Below the pieces are notes generated by a model, which ran no database searches, was not told the origin of the DNA, and was given only the letters and a program-made list of their open reading frames with translations. Shown here piece after piece: positions 10,115 through 19,616 of a stretch of DNA of 64,000 nucleotides. The stretch lies in NCBI GenBank assembly GCA_009746045.1, contig RPFO01000500.1, positions 531,559 to 595,558 of the forward strand, read 5' to 3'. The stretch is from Mesostigma viride (lineage: Eukaryota > Streptophyta > Mesostigmatophyceae > Mesostigmatales > Mesostigmataceae). Position 1 is the stretch's first letter. Each line of letters opens with the position of its first letter. The translations under genes and the position numbers were made by a program.

Positions 10115-13100
10115 CTATCTAGGCAGCCGCACGCTGCCCCAGGGGGAGCTATCTAGCGTGCCTCCCGCGGGATTGCACTCGCGGGCGCTTCCCCACTGGG
10201 GGGGCTCGTTGTCCTCTATGACCTGGGCCCACTTGGCCTTGTCCATCATCTTCTTCCAAATCACGGAGAGGCCTAGGCCCCCCATGTCCTCTACTAGCTG
10301 TTCCTTGAAGGTGCGGGCCTTGCGGCGTCTAACATCACTGGGCCCAGCCCACGTCAGGAGGTGCCGGCCAGGCTGGGCTGGTCGCAGTCCTGCGGGGGGG
10401 CCACGTGAGGTGTCTACCTGGTTGGTGCGAGCTAGGTGCCCTACTAGCTGCAGGCGGCGTTGCTTAATTGTGCTGGTGATATAGGGCATGCCCTGGTACA
10501 GGTCCTCATTGCGGACATGAGCAGCATATCCTACTCTGAAAATGGAACGCAGCATGCTGGTGACCGCGCCGTCCAGCTTGCGGGCCAGGTCGGCGGTGAG
10601 GGTCCACGTCTCGGCGCCATACGTGAGAACAGGAAGGACGAGGACCTTGAACAGGTCCTGTTTCTCGATCTTGCCCAGGGGCTTGCGCCACAGGGCCCGG
10701 TACTGGCGTAAAGCGTGCCAGGCGAGGGAGATGCGGTGGTCCACATCAACCTCGCAGCTAGGGAGCAGGCTGCCCAGCAGCTTAACGCGGTCCCGATACA
10801 GGACTCGAGAGCCGTCTAGGAGATAGAGGGGCGGCGCTGGGTTGGTGAGCCCAACCGCCAGGGCCTCTGTCTTCTTGCTGACCTCAAGCCCCACTGCACG
10901 GGCCTCGAGAGCCAGGCAGTCAAGCCATGTCTGCACGTGCTCAGTGTCCTCGAAGAGGGTGGTGTCGTCTGCGTAAATGATGTCTGCTAGCCGAATCTCC
11001 GTGTCCGCACCGCCATGCCAGAATTTGTTAGCAACCTGCACTCCTGGTTCCCTGCCCACGATGCGGGCAAATCGCTTGCGCGCCTGAATCATTACGTATT
11101 CGACAACAATAATGAACAGGTAGGGCGACAGCACGCAGCCCTGCCACACACCCTTCTGTAAAGGGCATGGGGGCGTGGTCCCGTAAGAAGTGCGCACCGA
11201 AGTGGTGGACCCTTCATACAGGTTGCGGATGACAGCAATCAGGGGGCGGGGGATCCGGAACAACTCGAGGATGTCCCAAAGCGCAGGCCAGAAAACCGAA
11301 TCGAAGGCTTTGATGAAGTCCACCAGCACAAGGTGCAAAGGGGACTCACCAGGCTGAAGGCGTTGCAGTTCCTCCACCAGTCGGCGAGTAGCGAAGAGCG
11401 CCTGTACTGTGTTGCGACCTGAACGGAAGCCGTGCTGAGTCTCGCTGAGGTGACCGTCCAGGGCCGTGCGCAGGCGGTTCAGGATGAGCCGCATAAGAAG
11501 CTTGAGGGGGGCACTTTGAATGCACACCCCTCTGTAGTTGCCGGGGTCGGCAGGCGACCCCTTGTTCTTGTACAGCATCGTGCGAAAACTGTGTTGCCAG
11601 GCCGCTGGAGGTGGTTGCGACGACAGCAGAAGGCGGTTGCAGATGTCCCGGAAGAGCAGCATAACACCTGTGTCCTCGAATTCGGCTGCAAGTTTTACAA
11701 CTGCGGCCGGAATCTCGTCAGAGCCGGTGGCTGCGTCATAACGCAGGCGCTGGACCGCCTCCGTGACCTCGCGAGAGGTGAAAGGAGGCATGTCAGACGG
11801 GTCGCCAAGTGGGCCGACCAGCGGGGGGACTAGGTAGTCCGCCGCTGACCTAGGCGGGGCCGGGGGCCCTGCGGGGCCGGCCAGGGCGGCCGGGCGGGCG
11901 GCGGCGGCTGGGAGCAGGGGTGGGGGCGGCGCAGCTGTCCCCACGACCTCGGCCGTGGCCGTGGCCCAGGTACGAAGCCGCTTGGCTGGGGCGCCGGGGA
12001 CGTCGTGGCGGTGGGGCCGGCCGAGGCCGTCCGGGTGCCCGAGGCGCTTGTACCAGAACCAGGCCCCCTTGCCGTCGTGCTTCTGCTGGCAGCTGCGCAG
12101 GTCCTTGACCATCTGCTGAGCATCTGCCTTCTCAGCCTGCTCGTAGGCGGCCCTCAGAGCTGCTTGCAGCCCAGGTTTGGCGATCGGATCTCTGTTGCGG
12201 CGGAGCATCTGCCTGGCGGCGACCACTGTCGGTGCGTGACGGTGGACAGCAAGCTGCCGACGCGGAGGCAAGGTGGGGAGGGTGCGGGCAGCCAGGCGAT
12301 ACTTGGCGGCGACACCACGGAGGATCACTGAAATATCCCCCGGCGGCGGAATGGCGTGTAACTGCTGTCGGCTGCCCCCGGCGTCGAATACGGCCAGGAA
12401 ATCATCCCTGTGCGACATAGCGGCCTGCTCTTCTGCTGACATCTTGTCGGCATCCTTCAGCACAATCCGGAGCACTTTCAGATCTGGCTGAGGTGCCAGC
12501 TGTCGCGACGGTTTCACCCCAGGAAACCGCAATCTGATGCGAGCGAGCACGAGACGATGATCAGATTCCACCGTGCTGACAGAATCTTGCAGGACGCGAG
12601 CATCGACAACTGAGGGGCGCTGAGCCCGACGTACGCAGACATAATCAAGGCACACCACCCGATCCGACGGCCCAAAAAAGGTGGCCAGCTGCTCAGCGGG
12701 GCGTGCGAAAGAAGCATTGCATGCAACCAGCGCAGATTCTGCCAGCAGATTCGCAAATAAAGGCGTGTTACCGTTGGCTGTCGTGTTGGTTGGGGAATAC
12801 TGAGCGCCCCCAGTGCCAACTGGCAGCGTGGCGTTGGCGTCGAGCAGCATAACCAGGAAGTGCCGAGCTGGATGTTGGCCTCCTCCTCCTTGAGGGCGTC
12901 GAAGAAGGCCTCACGTTCCGCCTGAGCTCGACCCGCATGTGGTGCATATCCCACGATAACGGTTAGCGTGTGGTGTGAATGGCCCTCAGTGGCCGAAAAA
13001 GTGGCCACTAGCACACGCGGGGACCGCAGCACGATGGACTGGAGCTGCTCTGATGCTGCCGGCGAGCACAAGAGGCCCACACCACCTTGGCCCGGCGCGT

Positions 13101-13647
13101 CGCCGCCACCATAGTGGAACCGCCAGCCTGCCCGCAGGTCGTCGACCAGCAGACCGTTGACCGCGTGCTGAGGGTCAACGGTGCGTCGGTGCTCCTGGAC
13201 TCCAAGAACAGCGATCTTGTTGTCGGCGCACAGGGCGATCAGCTCGTCGACGCGTTGGCGTGCTGGGGTGCCGCCGCTCGTAGAAGGATCTGCAGGGAGG
13301 GTGCGCACGTTAAAACTTGCAATGCCAAGAATGGGCCGTTGCCCTATTAGCGGGGGGGTGGGGGTGGGGGTGGGGGTGGAGAAGGGTAGTGCTGGAGGTG
13401 GGGGTGGGGGTGGGGGGGGGGGAGGGGGAGGGTGGCGATTGGGGTTAATGCTTGTCAACGCATGGAGGCTTTCTTTCAGGACGGATATGCGTCGTCTCCG
13501 TCCTGGCTGGGGTCGCCGGCGTGTCGACTGGGCCTCATCCCGCTCAAGGCGGGCTAGGAGGCGTGTGAGGCTGGTAAATTGGCGGGAAGGTTGACCGTGG
13601 CGTGCCTGGCGACCTTGCATCCTGATCATGCTCGCACGGTGCGACAT
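10115..13647 (-). pseudogene. LINE A ORF2: AP endonuclease plus reverse transcriptase (frameshifted)
   Basis: Likely start ATG at 13647 (MSHRASMIRMQGRQ). A proline run from a G/C-rich stretch (about 13385-13430) precedes the endonuclease domain: ASFNVRTLP, GVQEHRR and GVGLLC. One missing base near 12850-12860 shifts the frame; the second part (12850 to 10115, about 910 codons) continues the endonuclease (MLLDANATLP, SDHRLVLARIRL). It then carries the reverse transcriptase: YRGVCIQSAPLKLL, HGFRSGRNTVQALF, FIKAFDSVFW, GVWQGCVLSPYLF and the catalytic YADD in LADIIYADDTTLFED. The last 200 residues hold the ETWTLTADLARKLDG and GHLAR blocks. The product would nick target DNA and copy element RNA into it. 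Confidence 0.9.
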
Positions 13648-13719
13648 GAGGATGGAAAGGGGCTTGTTTATAAAGGCTGTGCCCAAAGCCTATTGTACCG
13701 CGAGGCCGCGAGGGTGTGC

Positions 13720-15066
13720 CCTTACCGGGCGGCATCCATACCCGGGACGTGCGTAGACGATGATGACGCAGCTGGGGCGGGCCTGGTACGGCCCGACTTG
13801 TGCCGCTTGTTAGGAGCCTGCGCCTCCGTGCGCTGGCCGTTGATGAATAGCACAGGGGTGTCGTGGACGAGGCGGACGTAGACCTTCTGGCGGTCCGCCT
13901 GGCCTTGATCGCCACGTCGCTGCCCAGCAGACCATTCTTGATGACTAGCTGGGCCGGTGAGAGGAGGTCGTCGAGGCTCGGCGCGTTCTCCCGCCTAGGA
14001 GCTTGCGGGCCTGGAGTACCTTCACCTTGCTGGCCACATTCGCAAAGGTCACCCGGATGGGGCCAGGCTGGCCCGCCATCCAGGCTGCCGACTCAATGCG
14101 GATGCGTTCGTTGCCCAGTTGCAGCCGGCCCACGATGAGGCTGTGGTACAGGCGTTGCGCTAGCATCAGGTCCGTTTCAGGCTGCTGCGCGACCTGAAAA
14201 TACCGGACCACTATACTGCGTGAGCGCAGGTCCTCCTCGACAGCAGTCTTGTGGGCTGCAGCCCCCCTGCGTGCTGCATCTTCCATCAGGTTGGCAATGT
14301 CCGTCTGTTTTACCACGTTAGCATAGCTGGTGGGTGCGGGGGCGGCTTGCTGGGGAGGTGTGGCCAGGGCGGCCTTGACCTCGGCAATGCTGGATTGGAG
14401 CGCAGCAGTGTCTTTACGGATAGCGGTGGACAAGGTGCCGAGTTGGGCAGCCATGTCTGCGACTTTCTTATTGAGCTTGTGCAGGTCTGCTTCCGGGGAA
14501 GCGTCAGGGGTGTTGGCGGTGCCGTGGTCGACGTCCTCGAAAGCGGCAATGAGTGCCCGGAGGCAGGGGGCCTGCGCGTGGCTCAGGAAAACAGAAAGTC
14601 GAAGCTCTGGCTCGTCCATGACGGCAAGCTCGTCCAAGGAAATGGTCTCGCCATGCATGCTAGGAAAATAGATCGGAGTTTTGTTGTCGTTCATGAGGTG
14701 CAGGATAGCCCGCGCCTCCTCGGCGGTAAGCGAAAAGAACCGGTGCTCGGCGACAACCTTGCCAGGCAGGAAGTCCGCTGGGTCAAACTCAGCGTCGGCG
14801 ATGGCGTCGTCGTCGTCGTCGTCAGGGGGGTCGGTCTCACGGGAAACCTCGCTGGAAGAAGGAGCCGCAGGCGGAGGGATCTGGCTGTCCATCTCGTCGA
14901 CGGGGCCGGGGCAATGCCGCTTAGACGAAACGTTAATGGCGGCATCAGCAGACGATGGCTGGGTCGCAATGGTGTCCACAGCGTCGACTAGTTGCGTGAT
15001 GGTATGAGGCGCTGAATCCCCCCCATCGGCGGGGGAGTGGGAGGCGGCTGAAGGTGATTCCGCCAT
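13720..15066 (-). CDS. LINE A ORF1, coiled-coil nucleic-acid-binding protein
   Basis: ATG at 15066. An intact frame of 373 codons ends at 13945. The first 110 residues are low-complexity with an Asp run. A predicted coiled coil follows near residues 190-235 (KLNKKVADMAAQLGTLSTAI), then a globular part with RSIVVRYF and GPIRVTFANVASKVKVLQAR, which resembles the RRM/C-terminal domains of L1-type ORF1 proteins. After the KLLGG motif two single-base shifts appear. The other frames continue with LDDLLSPAQLVIKNGLL and then with KVYVRLVHDTPVLFINGQR, ending near 13720. The natural protein is probably about 450 residues. It would act as the RNA chaperone of the retrotransposition particle. Confidence 0.75.
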
Positions 15067-15312
15067 GGCTACTTTCCGGAAAATACGATCCCTGCCTGCG
15101 CTGCGTTTTATGATATTGCGCTAAATCTTGGGCGATGGCGGCTGAAAATTATATCATCGTGTTCGTCATCAAAAGACGCATCTACTGCAATTTACCCGAC
15201 CAAATTTCATGCCCGGATGTAAAAGTTATGAGCATTCTCGGCATCCATAGCCCGTGATACAGACAACTATGGTATCAACTGAAAGTTCGTGGGCGGCATA
15301 AAAAAACCAGGC

Positions 15313-15590
15313 CATCCACTCTCTCTCCCGTCTTTGGACTGCCATGCAGGACAAGACGCCGGCGGTGGAAGAAGATTGTCAAGGCGCACACGCCCGACCC
15401 TGTGGGCAAGCCACCTCCCCCCAAGCGGAGGAGGCGTTTTGATGAGTAGTGCAGTTAGGATTTTCTAGATAGAGTTAGGATAGTTCGATCACGCGGCTTC
15501 CTCCACCCCATCCATCATGAAATATGTGCTACATGACCTCCCCACGGAGGCATGTTATAATTTAATTTAATTTAATTTAATCAAGGAGAC
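15313..15590 (+). mobile_element. LINE C fragment, right part with (TTTAA)n tail
   Basis: 15313-15345 is the right copy of the LINE A target duplication. 15346-15442 continues LINE C ORF2 to its basic C-terminus (KAHTP...GKPPPPKRRRRFDE, with small frame damage). The 3' UTR follows, then the stem-loop CTCCCCACGGAG and four TTTAA repeats ending near 15580. The 11-bp duplication ATCAAGGAGAC closes the insertion at 15580-15590. Confidence 0.85.
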
Positions 15591-15960
15591 AACCAGCGCA
15601 GGCCAGAAATCGGGAGAATCCGGACCATGGTAGCTCGAGCCTATGCAGATCGAGCCTATGCCTATGCAGAGAGATGCTCTCTGCCGAGAAGCCATGCCCT
15701 AGCCCTTGTATAGCCATGATGATCTTCCTCCCCCGTGCCAGGATCCCCCCCTTAGGCGGGTTGAACCTGAGACAGCATGGTGGTGCGGGTGCCCTGGCCG
15801 GTGCACCTAGAGCAAGGGTAGCTTACATTCCCACCCTTGCATGAAGTAGCCTAGGATGTATTAAAAGCCATATGCCCCTTCTCAGGGATATGTGCTACAT
15901 TAATTGACTCCCAACGGAGCGATGTTGATAATTAATTCATTAATTAATTAATAGACGTTC
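15591..15960 (+). mobile_element. LINE-like 3' module (family D), tail of AATT repeats
   Basis: The first 55 nt (to about 15645) match 43266-43320. From about 15664 the sequence matches the non-coding 3' modules at 41315-41580, 39225-39344 and the ends of family B: AGAAGCCATGCCCTAG, GATGATCTTCC, then AAGCCATATGCCCCTTCTC, GGATATGTGCTACAT, the loop ACTCCCAACGGAG and an AATTAATT tail ending about 15955. No protein frame is present, so this is a short non-autonomous element or a strongly 5'-truncated LINE. Confidence 0.6.
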
Positions 15961-16084
15961 TCTCATTGATAACAGAAGGAGAAAGGGGCGTCATGACTCA
16001 TGTGGTGTTGGTACCACAACAACGTGCGTTTATTAAAATGATTAAATTATAGCCTGAGCCACCGTATCAAAACCCAGCATGCAG

Positions 16085-16190
16085 TCACGTGGAAATAAGA
16101 CATGATAATTAATTAACTGACTCCCCAACGGGAGCACGAGTCTAATTAATTAATTAATTAATTAATTAATTAATAATTAATTAATTAATC
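16085..16190 (+). repeat. LINE A-type 3' end with long ATTA tail
   Basis: Contains GACTCCCCAACGGGAGCACG followed by about 50 nt of TTAA repeats (16142-16190). Only the terminal hairpin and tail are present, so this is a nearly complete 5' truncation of a LINE A-type insertion. Confidence 0.6.
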
Positions 16191-16559
16191 TACCTGCAGC
16201 GGACAGTTCTCGAGATCAATAACGCGCCAGCTTGCGTGCACGTGCATGTTCAGCCTGCACGATCCGCATAATTGCATCCAGGCTGGCAGCCTAGCGTGGT
16301 CCGTGTTGTAGTCCAGCAGCCAGTGCGTGCTGCTTGCCAGCGTTGGCACTGACCTCCTGGTGACGCATGTCAGTACCGCTGTCAACTCCCATTGCTGCGC
16401 GTCGCGCGCTACGGCGCATGCGTTGCTCCCGTAAGGCCCAAATGCCAAAGGCGTAACAACTCGCACACGCGCAATGCCTAGCTGCCTCGCCTCGTCCCCC
16501 GGGCCGGCGGCGTGGCGGCCCCGCGTAAAGCCAATACTCGTGCGAATCGGAACGGCCAT
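16191..16559. other. Unassigned 370-bp segment between element tails
   Basis: This low-repeat stretch lies between two LINE tails. A 124-codon minus-strand frame starts at ATG 16559 (MAVPIRTSIGFTRGRHAAG) and fills it, but it has no recognisable domain, no splice context and no neighbours of its own. It may be old host sequence split by insertions or a chance frame. Confidence 0.3.
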
Positions 16560-16862
16560 GATTAATTACACTCTTGCTCCCGTTGGGGAGTCATTAACCC
16601 TGATGGATGGATGGATGGATGGATGGATGGATGGGTACACGCAATTCTACCGGTCTAAGCTATCTACAAAACAATCCTACTCTATATCTATGGTGCCCGC
16701 GACCCTAGGGGTCGTGTCTAGCATGCAAGCTTACCACGTGTGCAAATGCGCGGCTTCCCCACTGGAGCGGGGTTGTTGTCCTCTATGACCTGAGCCCACT
16801 TGGCCTTGTCCATCATCTTTTTCCAAATCACCGAGAGGCCTAGGCCCCCGATGTCCTCTACA
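16560..16862 (-). mobile_element. Truncated LINE A-type copy
   Basis: Read on the minus strand this is the last part of LINE A ORF2 (matching 10200-10290), the 3' UTR with seven ATCC units, the CTCCC/GGGAG hairpin and a short ATTA tail at 16560. Divergence from the full LINE A (for example at 16700-16760) shows an older or sister subfamily. Confidence 0.75.
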
Positions 16863-16958
16863 ATGGAAATAAATACCCTATTCAACACGAGGAATCACCC
16901 TCAATGGAGGTACCATCAATAGGTCATGTCAGTCATTACGTCCTGGTCAGGCCATTAA

Positions 16959-17218
16959 ATTAAAATAAAAATTAAATTATAACATGCCTCCGTGGGGAGA
17001 TCATGTAGCACGTATTCCGTGATGGGGGTGGAGGTGGAGGAAGCCGCGTAAGCGAACTAACCTAATTCTAAGCTATCTAGCTACTCTATAAAATCCTAAC
17101 TACACTACTCAGCAAAACGCCCCTTCCTCTTGGGGGGAGGTGGCTTGCCCACAGGGGCTGGCGTGTGAGCCTGGACAATCTTCTGCCACCGCTTCTTGTT
17201 CTGCATCTTGTACCACTG
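16959..17218 (-). mobile_element. Truncated LINE C copy
   Basis: In minus sense: ORF2 C-terminus MQNKKRWQKIVQAHTPAPVG to its stop near 17105, the 3' UTR with the GTGCTACATGATCTCC-type end, the CTCC/GGAG stem-loop and a degenerate TTTAA tail near 16959. The 5' boundary at 17218 falls directly on host-like coding sequence (see 17219-17655). Confidence 0.75.
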
Positions 17219-17655
17219 CCAACCAATGCCTTCAAAAACGACAGGCATGATGAATCCTGTCGAGCAAGCATAAGAAGAGAACTGACAATACTGATATTCT
17301 ACCCCAGCTGCTGGCAAGAGCTCTGAATAAACCGCAACATAAAAATCTTACCAATGTCATACCGTGATACCGTCCTTCTGACCACTTGCTTGACATCGAT
17401 ACACACTGACCACCGCCAGCGCCAATCATCACGCCGGGGCCCTGCAGACTGCAGTCAAAATGCAAGAAGGTGGGAAAAGAAGCGCGGCTGGTGATAGCAC
17501 CACATATCCTGCCCCAACCAGCAAGTGTGAATAAGCAATGAAGGATTCCCTAGACCTGGGGAACGGTCACTGACACGCCAGGCGGGATAGACATGGAGAG
17601 GTTGTGCATTCCAGCACTTGAGGGAAACGGAGAATGGCTGCCCAAGGGTAAGACC
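17219..17655 (-). pseudogene. Candidate exons of a disrupted host gene
   Basis: Three minus-strand blocks look like exons in phase 0: about 17655-17556 (translation ending NLSMSIPPGVSVTVPQ, before a CAG|GTCTAG donor), 17443-17360 (GPGVMIGAGGGQCVSM... to GMTL, between a TGCAG acceptor and a TTG|GTAAGA donor) and about 17292-17219 (FSSYACSTGFIMPVVFEGIG, after a TGTCAG acceptor). The last block runs straight into the LINE C fragment, so the gene appears cut there. I do not recognise the protein. Exons further upstream, up to about 18000, are possible but not convincing. Confidence 0.3.
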
Positions 17656-17659
17656 AGTT

Positions 17660-19102
17660 AGCATCACGGCAACAGACGTGATCACAGTCTCACTGAAAAG
17701 ATGCTTGAAAAAAGACAAGTTTATAATTGAAATAATCACAACCAAAAAGCACTCCTGCTTGATGGGCTCTCGCTCGACAATGCAACGTCGGGACCTGACC
17801 CAAAGCACGGCCGCTTTTATGCACACTCCTACATTCATCGACCTACAATGGACAACGCAGAAGAACCAAGACAGCTTGCAGGAAAGAAGAAAAAAGAACA
17901 GCAACCCCGTTCGCCAGTTGCATGTTACGGCTGTTGAAAGGTGATGGCGAGCACAGTCGCAGGCAACTCGCCTGGATTTTGGTCCGCCTGGCAACATTAC
18001 AAGGCAATATCAATCTTCTAAGTGACACTCCATTGGCAGAAGCAACGATGCAAAGGAACATTCGATAGTAATGCCGTCATTAGATTGACTGCCTTGGAAC
18101 ATTCATGCACGGCAAACACGGTAAGACTCAGGAAAAAATCCATGCCAATATGCCTGCCATTGGATTGAAATCAACGCTTACGTGTACAATTATTGAAACA
18201 ACAAGATATTGAAACATCAGTCTACACACAGATAAATGTCCATGCCGGCCCCTTCACTTCCCGGAATAACTCCCCCGCAATGGCTGCCGGGGTTGGCCGC
18301 TGCTCTGTCTGCTCTCGCGTTGGGTTTAACAGCTGTTACCTGTCAGAGCTCTTGACTCTTACTTAACGACAGCTCTACCAAACGGAAGCCACTATTTTTA
18401 TCACGATTGGCCCGTCGTTGTATCATCCCACCAGCCTGAGCCACTGCACGGTTCATAAGAAGCACTCCAACCAATCTCCTGGTGGGAGGTTGGGCCCCGG
18501 CAAAGGCCCCGGCCAATGCGACTTTGCGAGGACATAACTTAGCTCCCCTTGCGTAAATGCAGCCCGCCACCGGCCTTCATGAAAGACACAATATAAACTT
18601 TGATCGACCATGCAACGTGAAGTGGCGAAGTCTCGATTTGCGCGCGACAGCGCAGTTATGGCCTGCCCTGCTTTCCGCACCAAATTCCTCTGACGATTAT
18701 AAAGAACACTTCCACTCTCATACTAGTCGTCCAGATTTGGCCCGTCAGAAGGGCGTCGGGCGAGGTAAAAGCGACCTTGCTACGATTGAAAATTCCATGG
18801 TGTTATGCGAAATAATGGAGTCTTCCGTGCAATTTGGAGTAAAGAGCATTGCGTCAGGCCTGCATCGGGCGCAGTGCTTCCTTGAAATGGCTAAGTCTCG
18901 ATTTGCGCGCGACAGCGGTTTTGTGGTATACCCTGCTTCTCGCGCCAAATCCGCCCTCTGGCCCAGCGCGGCGCGTCCGGACAAGTGCGGGTACCTCGGT
19001 GTCACCCGCACCTGCGGCATCCCGCACTTGTGTCACCTTTCGGATGTTGCTGCAAATAGTGGCTTCCGTCAAAAATCAGTGCCACACCGCGCTAGAAGCC
19101 CC
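17660..19102. repeat. Intergenic region with an imperfect direct repeat
   Basis: Two related segments of about 75 bp, at roughly 18618-18690 and 18885-18960, share AAGTCTCGATTTGCGCGCGAC and a following CCCTGCTTYYCGC..CCAAAT block. They are 267 bp apart and lie about 0.7-1 kb upstream of the Furry-like gene. No gene is supported; the longer frames here lack ATG starts or recognisable domains. Confidence 0.5.
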
Positions 19103-19230
19103 TACACGCCTTAAGTTGGGTTTTTCCTAGTATAGCCATCAGCCTTAAGTTGGGTTCGCCATGCAGCCCACTGCGACCCAACTTAAGGCGTGAACCCAAC
19201 TTAAGCCAACCCAACTTAAGGCGTGAATGC
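19103..19230. repeat. Palindromic repeat cluster related to 1345-1420
   Basis: Contains CGCCTTAAGTTGGGT (19106 onward and again near 19143) and its complement ACCCAACTTAAGGCG (about 19176-19190 and 19209-19223), so at least two pairs of inverted arms are nested. The right edge GCGTGAATGCCTGTAC mirrors the left edge of the copy at 1345 (GTACAGGCATTCACGC). Confidence 0.65.
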
Positions 19231-19616
19231 CTGTACAGTAAGACTTACTGGAGATTGGCATCTCTATACCGGTAATACACGTTCCCATGGGTTCAGACAA
19301 AAACTTAAATAGGCTGATTTCTTGTCGGTAGAATGGTTCAGTAGTGGCATGAATTTGCATTTGCTTTGGTATTTCGCGGCAGCCGATTCCAATTGCCGTC
19401 GAGTTGGCGAAGGATGGGCGTGATGGAATGCTACTGCAGCGCATCTGATTGGTGGAGCCGCTCGCCTTCTATGCACGGAGCCGGTTAATATTTTTGCGGG
19501 GGGATGCACACGGTTAACTTGGAAATTGTAGCTCTGTTCTACAGCCGGTGCATCATGGTCGATAAGAGAAGTTCAGTGCAAGGTCATTAAATACTGATGC
19601 GCTGTAGAGTGGGATT
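19231..19616 (+). promoter_or_regulatory. 5' flank of the Furry-like gene
   Basis: About 390 bp of non-repetitive DNA between the palindromic repeat and the ATG at 19617. It should hold the core promoter and 5' UTR. I see no clear TATA box; AATATTTTTGC near 19487 is the only AT-rich patch. No separate gene is supported here. Confidence 0.3.

Larger units (their letters stand above)
9965..15312 (-). mobile_element. LINE A: full-length APE-type non-LTR retrotransposon
   Basis: This 5.35-kb insertion is bounded by a 33-bp perfect target duplication (9932-9964 and 15313-15345). In its own sense it reads: a 5' UTR of about 245 nt with a GATATAATTTTC motif, ORF1 (15066 leftward), ORF2 with AP-endonuclease and reverse transcriptase domains, a 3' UTR with ATCC repeats, a short CTCCC/GGGAG stem-loop and an (ATTA)n tail. 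A tetranucleotide tail instead of poly(A) is typical of RTE-like and related clades, and the C-terminal block of ORF2 (ETWTLT...LDG...RRLQLVGHLAR) fits RTE/CR1-like enzymes. Both ORFs contain one-base breaks, so as read it would be inactive; some breaks may be sequencing errors. Confidence 0.9.

Noticed and set aside
16474-16788. Plus-strand frame with MDGWMDGWMDG
   Set aside because: It translates the GGAT repeat of a LINE A 3' UTR.
17455-17997. 180-codon minus-strand frame
   Set aside because: No ATG start; hydrophobic and Cys-rich without a family pattern; conflicts with the better phase-0 exon model in the same DNA.
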